DNA from: Rivularia sp963920925
GTDB lineage: Bacteria; Cyanobacteriota; Cyanobacteriia; Cyanobacteriales; Nostocaceae
Length of the DNA: 64,000 nucleotides
NCBI RefSeq assembly: GCF_963920925.1
Contig: NZ_CAWUDI010000031.1
Span: forward strand, 46,260-110,259
Direction of reading: 5' to 3'
Below the pieces are notes generated by a model. The model was given only the letters and a program-made list of their open reading frames with translations. It was not told the DNA's origin and searched no databases. A program made the position numbers and the translations under genes. Position 1 is the first letter of the stretch; each line of letters starts with the position of its first letter. Below are positions 28,634 to 37,535 of this stretch, one piece after another.

Positions 28634-29764
28634 TTACTTTTTAACTATCTCCTTTTTCCCTTTCACCAACCAGTAAAGAAAAGATTGGATATACAAAATC
28701 TTATGGTTTAAACGTTCTCTTACCTGAATATGATAAAAAGTTCTTCCCATAAATTTATCTGAAGTTTTAACAGTTGCAAAAAGCTGCTCATATACTTGAG
28801 GAGCAATATCTTTTACTATAGGCTCAACCTTCTTCATTTGCTGCCAAATTTCAGGTGGTAAGCTAATTCCAAATAATTCATTAACCATGTAAAGTCCCAA
28901 GAATAGCATCCGCTGACAACCCCAATCGTTAGCTTTTTGGAGTACTTCTTCCCAATTTATATCTGGATTTTTATGAATCAGCGTGGCAATATCGCACAGC
29001 CATGAAAAGCGTTCCCATACGTGTCTGGAACCATGCACGCAAAGAATTGGTAGCCAATCTTCTAAAGGTAAATTATTTATAGTTGTACCAGCAAGAGAAA
29101 AAGGTTCTAAATCTGGCCACAAATCTTTTGCAGCAATAGGAGTGATATACTTCGGTGCAATTCGCCAATGAATTTCTATGAAAATATTTTTATCTTCATG
29201 AATAAAATCATAAGTATGTTCTCTTTTAGAATTGAGATATTTAACTAATTCTGTATCAGTCATTTCTCTTTTGGGTCGATATCCTTGGGCTATCAATAGT
29301 TCCCGTACTGCAAAGATATCTTGTTGTTGCACGATAATGTCTAAATCTCCAAACCGTCGCAAAGCTACATTTTTATAGATTAAAGTAGCTAAAACTGGAC
29401 CTTTATAAGGTAGCGCTACGATATCTTGTTGTTTTAATAATTTTAGAAGATTGATAAGTTCTCCTGTTAAAAACAAATTGCGCTGTGCTACAAATTGAAA
29501 ACTTCTACGCCATTGACTTAGAATTGGTTCTGGTATTGCCTCTGAGCAAATACTATTTAGACGAGAATATAGTAATGATAATACTGCGTGTCTATCTGCT
29601 GTTTGGGTTAAGTATTGCCAATCAATATTTTGTTTAACTAAGGTTTTGATGCGTTCGGTGGTAGCATCATTAATATCGGGGTTAACGGAAGATAGAAGTA
29701 ATTCTATTTCAGGACGAGTGTTGATTCTCTGGTTTTTGGTATCGAGTTTAGATAAAGTTTTCAT
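28634..29764 (-). CDS. lasso-locus nucleotidyltransferase family protein (N)
   Basis: A 376-residue member of the NTP_transf_5-type uncharacterised nucleotidyltransferases. The signature is LPYKGPVLATLIY, followed by ALRRFGDLDIIVQ with the Gly-Asp-x-Asp metal motif (about residues 137-164), then an EIHWRI segment. Relatives are common in lasso-peptide clusters that also hold an HPr-kinase-like gene, where they are thought to act on the phosphorylated tail of the peptide. It is the last gene of the minus-strand lasso transcript, 137 bases after the kinase, and the only copy here. The donor is unknown. Confidence 0.82.
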   Translation of the reverse strand: MKTLSKLDTKNQRINTRPEIELLLSSVNPDINDATTERIKTLVKQNIDWQYLTQTADRHAVLSLLYSRLNSICSEAIPEPILSQWRRSFQFVAQRNLFLTGELINLLKLLKQQDIVALPYKGPVLATLIYKNVALRRFGDLDIIVQQQDIFAVRELLIAQGYRPKREMTDTELVKYLNSKREHTYDFIHEDKNIFIEIHWRIAPKYITPIAAKDLWPDLEPFSLAGTTINNLPLEDWLPILCVHGSRHVWERFSWLCDIATLIHKNPDINWEEVLQKANDWGCQRMLFLGLYMVNELFGISLPPEIWQQMKKVEPIVKDIAPQVYEQLFATVKTSDKFMGRTFYHIQVRERLNHKILYIQSFLYWLVKGKKEIVKK

Positions 29765-29901
29765 AAATGAAATGGTTGGTTTGAGGAATTTATATTATAT
29801 TAGGACAGCCTTTATTTTAATTAAATTACAATCAATTAAACATACCGTTGAAAAGTGAAGCCAAGCTAATTATTGTTGTTCTCTATTGAAGGACTCTAAT
29901 C

Positions 29902-30780
29902 TTAAGCTACCTTTTGAATTAGGTTCAAATCCTCCTCAACTAAATTAATCAACTTCGGTAAATCTTCTAGAGACGGTTTACGAGTGAAGCGACAAAATCT
30001 GACATTCTTAATCAGTTCGGTACACAGATGTAAATGCTGTGCAATAAATTGTTGTTCTGTTATTGATTTCATTGCACGAGTATGACGTACTAGTTCAATA
30101 AAATTTTCTTGTGGTTTTAAACTATTAATTTGATGTTCGCTTCCCTTATGTAGGACATAAATTTGCTGCAATGGAATGGGATTTTGTTGAAACTTATAGG
30201 AAACTTTATAAGTAACTTTTGATGAATTTGTATAAACAGGAAGTAATTTTTGAGTATCCTGTCCTAAAGAAGTTGCAGCGTCGGAACAAAGTTTAAATTG
30301 AGGATAACTAGGATAAACTATTGCCTGATTTTTTTCAATTCTTATCGGTAATACATCATCTGTTAATACATCGTAGCCTTGAGTATGGAAAGCAGTTGCT
30401 AAAGTGGATTTTCCCCAACCAGAACCACCCATAAATGCTACACCTTGATTATTAATGTTGACGCAACTAGCATGAATAACTAATAATCCTCTTTGTCGTA
30501 ACAATATGCATAATATAGGACCTAAAATAGCTGTCCGCATCACAGATTCATCAACATCTTTTTCTGGCTCAATAATTATTTTTTCTCCGTTGTTAATCCA
30601 TAGTTTGCAAATTTCTGGCAATATTCCTACAAAAGCCTTGTTGGTTCCTTTTTGTTTTTTAATCGCATCATCAACTTGTCCGAATCTGATATTGACATCT
30701 GCTTTACCTTCAGTTTCAATCAACTCGGGAAAATCTAATTCTGATGCTATGCACAGATTATAAATGTTATAAGATTTCAT
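29902..30780 (-). CDS. HPr-kinase-like lasso tail kinase (K)
   Basis: A 292-residue P-loop protein. Walker A GGSGWGKST sits at about residues 118-126 and the VLTDDVLPI stretch carries the acidic catalytic/metal residues of HPr kinase/phosphorylases, but the usual N-terminal HPr domain is replaced by ~90 residues of its own. Homologues such as the paeninodin kinase phosphorylate the C-terminal Ser of a lasso precursor. It lies 234 bases after the precursor gene, with a perfect hairpin between them. A close paralogue (K') follows the other precursor at 36619-37494. Confidence 0.85.
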   Translation of the reverse strand: MKSYNIYNLCIASELDFPELIETEGKADVNIRFGQVDDAIKKQKGTNKAFVGILPEICKLWINNGEKIIIEPEKDVDESVMRTAILGPILCILLRQRGLLVIHASCVNINNQGVAFMGGSGWGKSTLATAFHTQGYDVLTDDVLPIRIEKNQAIVYPSYPQFKLCSDAATSLGQDTQKLLPVYTNSSKVTYKVSYKFQQNPIPLQQIYVLHKGSEHQINSLKPQENFIELVRHTRAMKSITEQQFIAQHLHLCTELIKNVRFCRFTRKPSLEDLPKLINLVEEDLNLIQKVA

Positions 30781-30821
30781 TGATGATATAAATATAGTTT
30801 ATTAATATAAATAAATTAATG

Positions 30822-30854
30822 CAGTTTTTTGAGAATATTATTCTCAAAAAACTG
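30822..30854 (-). terminator. 16-bp perfect hairpin between precursor A and kinase K
   Basis: Arms CAGTTTTTTGAGAATA (30822-30837) and TATTCTCAAAAAACTG (30839-30854) are exact complements. The same structure, with a compensated base change, lies behind the second precursor (37536-37569). It is probably a transcription attenuator or RNA-stability element that keeps precursor mRNA in excess over kinase mRNA. Confidence 0.65.
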
Positions 30855-31014
30855 TATATCTCTAAGCTAGAGAGCCAGAGAGTATATATACTTTTGTATG
30901 ATTGCGCTCATAAAGCAAAAGTATAATTCTCTCCGGTTAGATTTAGTGAGATTACTAGAAGGACAATTGATTAATTTATATTATCCATCTATCAATCTTA
31001 CCAAATCTTTTTTA

Positions 31015-31185
31015 CTAATCTGGAACGCCATTAACATCTCTGGAACCAAGGTCATTACCACCACCAATTTCATCACCACTAACGGTGAAGATGAAATCTT
31101 GTCTGCTCTCTGTACCACGAGCCTGTGTCATTTCAGTAACGTTACCGAATGAGGTTAATTTGGGAGCTACGTAGTTATTCTTCAT
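31015..31185 (-). CDS. lasso peptide precursor A (56 residues)
   Basis: The ATG at 31185 follows a strong AGGAG site. The leader YVAPKLTSFGNVTEMTQ has the lasso signature (Tyr, x2, Pro, x, Leu, x3, Gly, x5, Thr) with Thr at position -2 of the predicted cleavage after residue 21. The predicted core starts ARGTESRQD; Asp at core position 9 can close a nine-residue ring with Ala1. The core is long, about 35 residues, and its tail includes GGGNDLGSRD. The tail shares NDLGSRD with the second precursor, so it is under selection and probably the site of kinase action. It lies between the cyclase and kinase genes, as expected. Ring and cleavage sites are predictions. Confidence 0.88.
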   Translation of the reverse strand: MKNNYVAPKLTSFGNVTEMTQARGTESRQDFIFTVSGDEIGGGNDLGSRDVNGVPD

Positions 31186-31206
31186 GATTTAATCTCCTGA
31201 TTGTGG

Positions 31207-31242
31207 GTATAAAATGAACGTGTTTTTTTGGCAGATAGCACC
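31207..31242 (-). promoter_or_regulatory. candidate promoter of precursor A with GGTGCTATC box
   Basis: On the minus strand GGTGCTATC (31242-31234) precedes TTTTATAC (31214-31207) by a total of 28 bases from first base to first base, 22 bases before the ATG at 31185. The same layout occurs before both B1 genes (34131-34167 and 41061-41096). It would let the precursor be transcribed independently of the long upstream genes. Confidence 0.5.
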
Positions 31243-31317
31243 CTGTAATTGGACTTACGGTATAACTTGAAATATTAGATATTAATTTCAACTTATAACC
31301 TGCCAAGACTATTAAAC

Positions 31318-33351
31318 TTAGGGTGTTAATTGTTTATAATGGAACCACAAAGCTAACATAACAGCCTGCCATGCTGGTGTAATATCTTCGTCCCTGACAA
31401 CTTCTTCAGATATGATTCGCTGATAAGCTGATTGCAAAAAATCGGAATCGATGTACTTTTCCAAGTATTTGATTTGATTGGACATCACATCATCCAAAAT
31501 TTGGCGATCGCGATTCAAAAACCCATCATCAAAGTTAGGTGATAAATCGGCTTTACCTTCACGCCACTGCACTTTTTCTGGTAAAATTCCTGATAATGCA
31601 CGACGCATCACAATTCGTCCAAACCCATTAGATAATTTCTGTTCCGCAGGTAAAGCTAAGCAAAACTCAATTAATCGCTTGTCCATAAATGGATGACGAA
31701 CTTCTAAGTGGAAATTTGCGGCGCATAAATCCATTCGTTCTAAAACATAAGGCGATATACCATGTGTTAAAGAAGCCCAATGTTTTTCTCTAGTATTTAA
31801 AGGTTTATGACTCGATGTATCTAATTTTTGAATTCGCTTGTCTAAACCAATATTTTTTGCAAAGTCACTTCTAACAAGGGGATTATGAGAAGTGGATTCA
31901 TTTGAGATTTTTTCTGATTTAGATTGCCAAAATTGCTTGATTTGCTTTAAACAAGGCTTTATTCCATGATTTAATAGCAAATTTTTCCGGGAAATACCAA
32001 AATGTTGATGTATTAAATGCACTCCTTGGAAGAATGCTATCCAACGAAAATTCGTTGCCAACTCTTTTAAATAGGGTAGCGCATAATTCCGAAATACTGA
32101 ATACGCTTTTACTCTAAAGTGTTTTGAAGATGCTTGAACTTCAGAAATACAGGTTTTCCAATCACCCTGGCGGGCTAATTCTGTAATTCTATATGTACCG
32201 TGACAAACTGTGGTATCACCATCCAATCCGTCTAAAACAATCCGCATACCTAATTCATTGGCACTACGGTTCGCTATCCAAGGGTAAAAATGACTCGCAC
32301 CTAGAAAACCTTCATCTTCATATTGAAAAACATCTTCAAGACTGGATAATGGTCCAACCTTATCACCGTGGATATAGTGAGGAATAAATCCACCTTGCTC
32401 TAAAACCGCGTTTATGAAGGGACGTTCGTCGCACTCTTTGATATTATCAAATATAGTAGATATTGTATGTAGTTTGGTTTTCTTTTGATTATTTTGTTTA
32501 TCTTTTTCGCTAAGTATATCTCGCGCTACACAGGTAACAGATGAGGAATCTAAACCACCACTCAACTGAGAAACAATAGGAAAAGCACTTCTTAACCGAC
32601 AACGCACCGCTTCAGTGAAAATTTTACGGAATTCTTCTGCATAAGCAGCGTCAGAATCTAACTTAATCTCACGGTTTGGGTCTAGCCACCAATAGCAGCT
32701 AGTTTTAATTCCTTGCAGATTTACCACCATGCTGTGTGCCGGGGGAAGTCGCACAATACCTTGATAACTTGTAATAGCTTCATCTTCGAGCATCAAATTC
32801 AAATAATCAGCTATTCTAACCTCATTTAGCCGACGTGGAACCTCTGGTAAAAATAACAAAGCTTTAATCTCACTACCAAAAACAAAAGTATTTTTAGAAG
32901 AGTAATAGTAGAAAGGCTTCACCCCAAAATGATCGCGAGCGCAAAATAATATCTGTTTACGCTCATCCCAAATCGCAAATGCAAAGTCACCTAGTAAATG
33001 CTGTGGGCAATCTTCACCCCATTTATCGTATGCTGCCAATATCAGCTCGCTATCTACAATCTTATTAACAGGACGATTATTTATCTGTAAAGCAGCTATC
33101 AATTCATCACGATTATCTATGCGAGCATCTGCTGTAATTACTAAGTCACCCCTTTGATTTACCAAAGGCAGCTTTTCGAGCAGAGATTCAGGAGTAGTCC
33201 ACAACATCCGATGTCCCAAACCAACGCACCCATCAACCCAAATATCTGCACCATCTGGCCCGCGATGTGCCAATATATCAACCATTTTTGTCAAGTTTTC
33301 GCGCTCTACAGGACGTTCGTTAAGGTAATGAATACCTACGATGCCGCTCAT
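31318..33351 (-). CDS. lasso cyclase C (asparagine synthetase B-like)
   Basis: A 677-residue ATP-dependent macrolactam synthetase that would activate the Asp9 side chain with AMP and join it to residue 1 of the core. Residues ~1-200 resemble the glutaminase domain of asparagine synthetase B (ILAHRGPDG, LGDFAFAIWD), but the catalytic Cys2 is Ser (MSGIVG), so free glutamine is not used. The ATP-pyrophosphatase loop SGGLDSS is at residues 264-270. Its ATG overlaps the stop of B2 by 4 bases, showing tight translational coupling. The paralogue C' at 38039-40063 is very similar. Confidence 0.92.
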   Translation of the reverse strand: MSGIVGIHYLNERPVERENLTKMVDILAHRGPDGADIWVDGCVGLGHRMLWTTPESLLEKLPLVNQRGDLVITADARIDNRDELIAALQINNRPVNKIVDSELILAAYDKWGEDCPQHLLGDFAFAIWDERKQILFCARDHFGVKPFYYYSSKNTFVFGSEIKALLFLPEVPRRLNEVRIADYLNLMLEDEAITSYQGIVRLPPAHSMVVNLQGIKTSCYWWLDPNREIKLDSDAAYAEEFRKIFTEAVRCRLRSAFPIVSQLSGGLDSSSVTCVARDILSEKDKQNNQKKTKLHTISTIFDNIKECDERPFINAVLEQGGFIPHYIHGDKVGPLSSLEDVFQYEDEGFLGASHFYPWIANRSANELGMRIVLDGLDGDTTVCHGTYRITELARQGDWKTCISEVQASSKHFRVKAYSVFRNYALPYLKELATNFRWIAFFQGVHLIHQHFGISRKNLLLNHGIKPCLKQIKQFWQSKSEKISNESTSHNPLVRSDFAKNIGLDKRIQKLDTSSHKPLNTREKHWASLTHGISPYVLERMDLCAANFHLEVRHPFMDKRLIEFCLALPAEQKLSNGFGRIVMRRALSGILPEKVQWREGKADLSPNFDDGFLNRDRQILDDVMSNQIKYLEKYIDSDFLQSAYQRIISEEVVRDEDITPAWQAVMLALWFHYKQLTP

Positions 33352-33785
33352 AATTTAATTCCTTCAAGGGATGGTAGTTGAATGTAGCGTGGTAGATCCG
33401 GTAAAAAACCGATTACAACGTATCCCTGATATTTAATCCAAGCGTGTGCTTCTAATTCTCCTAACTCGCTTTTAGCAACCCCGATGCACAATTCGGGAGA
33501 AAAACCGCTATGACTCATTAAAACTTGAGTAGTTAAAGCACGTGCCAGACACTTTGCACCACCCGGCATATACCGCGTTGCAACATTGACACCCCAAATA
33601 ATTTGACCCAGAGTTGTATTCGGGAGTGGTAGTTTTATCGTACTGAGTTTATTTATTATCTTTAATAAGATGCGAAACTCTAATAACAGCAACCCTAACC
33701 TAACTGCTGCCAGTAAAAAGTAAGTAACAAATAGTAAGTAAAAATTAACTTTTCTCAGATTCCAAACTTTACGCACCAGTTTCAT
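33348..33785 (-). CDS. lasso leader peptidase B2 (transglutaminase-like)
   Basis: A 145-residue cysteine protease that removes the leader once B1 presents it. N-terminal ~45 residues are hydrophobic. The catalytic region has GGAKCLARALTTQVL (Cys about residue 79), EAHAWIKYQGYVV (His about 113) and a following Asp in GFLPDL. Length is that of stand-alone B2 proteins. It overlaps B1 by 17 bases and C by 4. It is the only intact B2 in the window; the second locus has a broken copy at 40064-40711. Confidence 0.9.
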   Translation of the reverse strand: MKLVRKVWNLRKVNFYLLFVTYFLLAAVRLGLLLLEFRILLKIINKLSTIKLPLPNTTLGQIIWGVNVATRYMPGGAKCLARALTTQVLMSHSGFSPELCIGVAKSELGELEAHAWIKYQGYVVIGFLPDLPRYIQLPSLEGIKL

Positions 33786-34086
33786 TTGTTACTTTAATTA
33801 GCCCTGCGGTTTTTAAACTATTCAGTAGTGAAAAAAGGTCGTCAGTACAAATATCAGTTTCAACTTCGTACTCTTCCAAAAGCACCTGCTTTATATCCTT
33901 TACAGCTTTTGGTTTCTCAATCAAATCCCAAACCCGCGCACCCACTTCATTCAAACCGTGGTAGACTCCCGTTTTCATGTTCAGAATGACTGCTTCACCA
34001 CCAAGATCCGAAGAGATTTGGTCTGAAGCCGCTACTACTATTGATGATTCGGCAATCTCGCGCACGTCGGGTTCTGGATAAATCAT
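33769..34086 (-). CDS. lasso leader-binding protein B1 (PqqD-like RRE)
   Basis: A 105-residue PqqD-family RiPP recognition element that grips the Tyr-Pro-Leu-Gly leader and delivers it to B2 and C. ISSDLGGEAVILNMKTGVYHGLNEVGARVW (winged-helix start, shown here in part: GGEAVILNMKTGVYHGLNEV) is typical. First gene of the second transcription unit; 17-base overlap with B2. A promoter with a GGTGCTATCACC box lies about 45-80 bases upstream. Confidence 0.9.
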   Translation of the reverse strand: MIYPEPDVREIAESSIVVAASDQISSDLGGEAVILNMKTGVYHGLNEVGARVWDLIEKPKAVKDIKQVLLEEYEVETDICTDDLFSLLNSLKTAGLIKVTNETGA

Positions 34087-34130
34087 TTTCTGTAACTCTT
34101 GAATGCTAGTTGTTTGTGTTGTTTACTTTG

Positions 34131-34167
34131 CTGTATTAAATATAAACCCTACTTTGGTGATAGCACC
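34131..34167 (-). promoter_or_regulatory. candidate promoter/operator of the B1-B2-C-A-K-N operon
   Basis: Minus strand: GGTGCTATCACC (34167-34156), 15 bases, then TTTAATACAG (34140-34131). The first element overlaps the -35 position, the second the -10. The same pair with AGTGATATCACT stands before B1' at almost the same distance from the start codon (45 versus 47 bases), although most of the DNA between differs. Confidence 0.6.
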
Positions 34168-34261
34168 ATGTTTCTTTTTACACTTCATATACTCTTTAAA
34201 CTGACGTTGCTGCGTCTTTATATAATTAGATAGAGTTTAAATTTAGCTTTGTAATAGACGC

Positions 34262-34321
34262 TGCTCACCCTCAATCCCTCTCCTTATCAAGGGGAGGGAA
34301 GCAGTCGGCAGAGTGAGGTTT
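34262..34321. repeat. CCTCACCC palindromic repeat, uninterrupted copy
   Basis: GCTCACCCTCAATCCCTCTC, then CTTATCAAG, then GGGAGGG, ending in GAGTGAGGT. It is the intact counterpart of the repeat into which the IS4-type element inserted at 24003. Confidence 0.6.
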
Positions 34322-34466
34322 TATATTTAATTTGACCAAGTTACTTAAGGGCAGGGAATAGGCAGCAGGGAGTAGGGAAAATATTTTTTCAAATTCAATC
34401 AAGGAAGCAAAGTTTACGCAGGTTTCGTTCTAATAGTCGATTGCATTAAATTTGAGGGGTTTGCTT

Positions 34467-34670
34467 ACACACCCGCTCCGGGTTGCAAACCCAGAGCTAA
34501 CAGCGAAAGTCCTATAAATAGGACTAGAATACAATTCATCAAAACGGCTGGAAATGAACTACTAGTACTCCACCACATTAATTTTGAGGGATATTACCTT
34601 AGTCCTATTCATAGGACTTTTGCTATTAGACAGGGACTTGCAGTCCCTGGCGGATTAGATACACACCCCG
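34467..34670. repeat. pair of inverted structured repeats
   Basis: Left arm 34467-34526 and right arm 34600-34670 are homologous in opposite orientation. Each contains AGTCCTAT-AA-ATAGGACT-type and CAGGGACT-TGC-AGTCCCTG or GGGTT-GCA-AACCC hairpins, whose arms differ between copies but stay paired. The ~70 bases between them are not structured. No gene seen. Confidence 0.65.
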
Positions 34671-34706
34671 CAAAACTAATGGGACAAACTACTAAGTAAG
34701 TTTTAT

Positions 34707-36524
34707 TTACATATATTGACTTGCTTGAATTTCAAACAAATGAGCGTAAGTACCCCCTAGTTTCATCAATTCTTGATGAGTACCACCTTCGACAATTGTT
34801 CCGTTATCCATTACGTATATCCGGTCGGCCATTTTTACAGTAGATAAGCGATGGCTAATTAAAATAGCAGATTGATTTTTTATTAATTGACGAAACTTTT
34901 CAAACACCTCATACTCGGCTTTGGGGTCCATTGCGCTGGTAGGTTCATCCAAAACAATTAATTGAGAATCCCGTAAAAATGCCCGCGCTAAAGCGACTTT
35001 CTGCCACTGCCCGATACTAAGCTCTTCGCCTTTGTCAAATAATTTACCTAAAATAGTATCGTAACCTTTGGGTAATTTCGTTATCACGTCATCCGCACCA
35101 GAACGACGGGCTGCTTGAATAATGCTGTCGCTCTGCGGTGGTAAGTCGATGTTTCCCAACCAAATATTTTCTTGGGCTGTAAAGTGGTATTTGGCATAGT
35201 CTTGAAAAATCACGCTGATTTGACGGCGTAATTCTTCTGTTTTAAATTGACTTAAATCTATCCCATCAATGGTGATTCTGCCTTCGGTGGGGTCGTACAA
35301 TCTACATAAAAGTTTAATTAAAGTAGTTTTACCACAACCATTTTCCCCGACTAAAGCTACTACTTCTCCCGGTTTAATCTTCAGGTTAATATTTTTCAGC
35401 GCCTTACGGGTAGTAGTAGAGTATTGAAAACCGACATTTTCAAATTCAATCCCAGTTTTCATCGGATGAGGAATCGGTTTGGGGTTGGGAGGATCGATTA
35501 ATTTGGGTTTAATGTCCAGGAATTCGTAGAGATTAGCCAAAAACAAGTTATCTTCATAAAGTCCAGATAAACTGTTAAGTAATCCTTTAATATTACCTTG
35601 TCCCCGCTGTAACGCTTGATAGTACAGAACTAAATCCCCCAAACGCAGCACACCATTAATAGTTTGGTAGATAATATAAGAATAAATTGCAAAAATTAAA
35701 ATACCGGCGATCGCCTCGACCGCAAAATTAGCTAAAGAGCTTCCGGTTAAAATGGTTAAACTCTCTTTATATATCTGTCGGCGAATGCGGCTATAGGCTT
35801 GAGAAAAGTGAGTACCTAAATTGAATAGGCGAATTTCTTTAGCAAACTGATCTACCGTCAGCATATAGCCTAGATAGGCTGCCTGACGTTCCATCGGTGT
35901 TTTCTTGCGCTGCCAGCGATACATTATCTGAGAATATTTCACCCGCACTAACATAGCTGGAAACGATGCAAGAAAAAGAACACCGGGTATTCCCCAGTGC
36001 AGCGACAGCAGTAAAGCAATCATTCCTATCAAAGTAATCGCATTTTGACCAACCTGTGCCAAACGATTTAAGATTTGCGGAGGTCGGTAAGGCGCTTCTT
36101 GTTGCGCTCTTTGCAATACATCGTAGTATACGGGATTCTCGTAGTACTCTAAATCGGCTGCAATTGATTTCTCCTGGATAATTCCCTGCATATAATCGGT
36201 AACACGCTGGGAATGAGCGGTAGTAACTAATTGTCCGAGGGAGTTAGCAAGATTAGTTAATAAGGTAACTGCTGCTGCGAGAATAACAATAAATATTACA
36301 TTATTAAAAGCTGCGGTTTTATCGGTAGTGGTGAGACTGGCAGCTACCGTATCTATAATTAGTTTGCCCAGATAAATTGCAACTACTGGCAGGATACCTT
36401 GAATAACTAGGATTACTACGCGGGCGATCGTCCAACGAGGGCTACTTTGCCAAACCAGTCGCAAAGCAGGCAATAGACGCTGCGTACTTTGGAATTTTTC
36501 TTTTAATTTCTTGCCTGCTTGCAT
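34707..36524 (-). CDS. lasso peptide ABC exporter D
   Basis: A 605-residue half-transporter with a membrane domain (about five to six hydrophobic segments, residues ~30-320) fused to an ATPase domain: Walker A GENGCGKTT (about 395-403), Walker B QLIVLDEPTSAMD and switch His in LISHRLS. The signature motif is LSIGQ in place of LSGGQ. It pumps mature lasso peptide outward and often gives self-immunity. It follows K' by 94 bases and is the only exporter in the lasso locus, so it should serve both precursors. Confidence 0.88.
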   Translation of the reverse strand: MQAGKKLKEKFQSTQRLLPALRLVWQSSPRWTIARVVILVIQGILPVVAIYLGKLIIDTVAASLTTTDKTAAFNNVIFIVILAAAVTLLTNLANSLGQLVTTAHSQRVTDYMQGIIQEKSIAADLEYYENPVYYDVLQRAQQEAPYRPPQILNRLAQVGQNAITLIGMIALLLSLHWGIPGVLFLASFPAMLVRVKYSQIMYRWQRKKTPMERQAAYLGYMLTVDQFAKEIRLFNLGTHFSQAYSRIRRQIYKESLTILTGSSLANFAVEAIAGILIFAIYSYIIYQTINGVLRLGDLVLYYQALQRGQGNIKGLLNSLSGLYEDNLFLANLYEFLDIKPKLIDPPNPKPIPHPMKTGIEFENVGFQYSTTTRKALKNINLKIKPGEVVALVGENGCGKTTLIKLLCRLYDPTEGRITIDGIDLSQFKTEELRRQISVIFQDYAKYHFTAQENIWLGNIDLPPQSDSIIQAARRSGADDVITKLPKGYDTILGKLFDKGEELSIGQWQKVALARAFLRDSQLIVLDEPTSAMDPKAEYEVFEKFRQLIKNQSAILISHRLSTVKMADRIYVMDNGTIVEGGTHQELMKLGGTYAHLFEIQASQYM

Positions 36525-36618
36525 TGTTGGGATAGTTATTACTTATACAGAATTTTTTATCTAAGTTTACCGAATATTTTTCGATAAAGCAGCTTTTAAT
36601 TGATACATTTATCAATAG

Positions 36619-37494
36619 CTATTGCAATGTCAAGCAAGCTAAGTCTTCTTCTACTAAATTAATTAATTTAGGTAAATCTGCTAAAGAAGGTTTGCGAGTG
36701 AAGCGGCAAAATCTGACATTCTTAATCAGTTCGCTGCATAGACGAAAATGTTCTGCAAAAAATTGTTGTTCGGTGACTGATTTCATTGCACGACTATGAC
36801 GCACCAGTTCAACAAAAGTTTCTTGTGGTTGAAGGCTGGTAATTTTATGTTCGCTTCCTTTATCTAATACATAAATCTGCTGCAATGGAATCGGATTTTG
36901 TTGAAAACCTTTGTCAAGTTTATAAGTTACTTTAAAGGAATTTTTAGAAACTGGAAGTAAGTTTTGTGTATCTTGTTCTAAAGAATTTGCTGCATCGGGA
37001 CAAAGTTTAAATTGTGGGTAGCTCGGAAAAACAACTGCTTGATTTTGTTCAATTTTTATCGGTAGTACATCATCTGTTAAAACGTTGTAGCCTTTTGTAT
37101 GGAAAGCAGTTGCTAAGGTAGATTTTCCCCAACCGGAACCACCCATAAATGCAACACCTTTATTATTAATATTGATGCAGCTAGCATGAAGGACTAATAA
37201 ACCTCTTTGTCGTAGCAATACGCATAGTACCGGACCTAAAATAGCGGTTCGTAGCAAAGACTCATCTATATCTGTTACTGGCTCAATAATAATTTCTTTT
37301 CCATGACTAATTAAAAATTTCCCAATTTCTGGTAATTTTCCTACAACAGTTTTGTTACTTTTTTCTTGTATTACAATTACATCATTAACTGTTCCAAACC
37401 TAATGTTAACATCAGGTTTATCTTCAATTTCAATTAACTCTGGAAAATCTAATTGTGATGCAATGCATAAGTTGTAAATGCTATAATATTTCAT
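36619..37494 (-). CDS. HPr-kinase-like lasso tail kinase (K')
   Basis: A 291-residue paralogue of K with the same Walker A GGSGWGKST, VLTDDVLPIKIE, and a C-terminal FCRFTRKPSLADLPKLINLV block nearly identical to K. Divergence is spread evenly, as expected for an old duplication kept by selection. It follows precursor A' with a matching hairpin between them. No nucleotidyltransferase gene follows in this half. Confidence 0.85.
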   Translation of the reverse strand: MKYYSIYNLCIASQLDFPELIEIEDKPDVNIRFGTVNDVIVIQEKSNKTVVGKLPEIGKFLISHGKEIIIEPVTDIDESLLRTAILGPVLCVLLRQRGLLVLHASCININNKGVAFMGGSGWGKSTLATAFHTKGYNVLTDDVLPIKIEQNQAVVFPSYPQFKLCPDAANSLEQDTQNLLPVSKNSFKVTYKLDKGFQQNPIPLQQIYVLDKGSEHKITSLQPQETFVELVRHSRAMKSVTEQQFFAEHFRLCSELIKNVRFCRFTRKPSLADLPKLINLVEEDLACLTLQ

Positions 37495-37535
37495 TACTTA
37501 TGTGTAATTTGAATAGAAATTTAAAATACATAAAT

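Larger units (their letters stand above)
34087..34706. other. intergenic region between exporter D and B1 with repeats
   Basis: 620 bases. It contains the B1 promoter region, a CTCACCCTCAATCCCTCTCC repeat (34262-34321) and a pair of structured inverted repeats (34467-34670). No open frame of note. Confidence 0.6.

Noticed and set aside
30898..31152. 84-codon plus-strand frame over precursor A
   Set aside because: It runs antisense to the lasso precursor, which has a clear ribosome site and family signature; the plus-strand frame has neither.
31318..33351. Plain asparagine synthetase (asnB)
   Set aside because: Neighbours (B1, B2, precursor, kinase) and Ser2 in place of Cys2 show a lasso cyclase.
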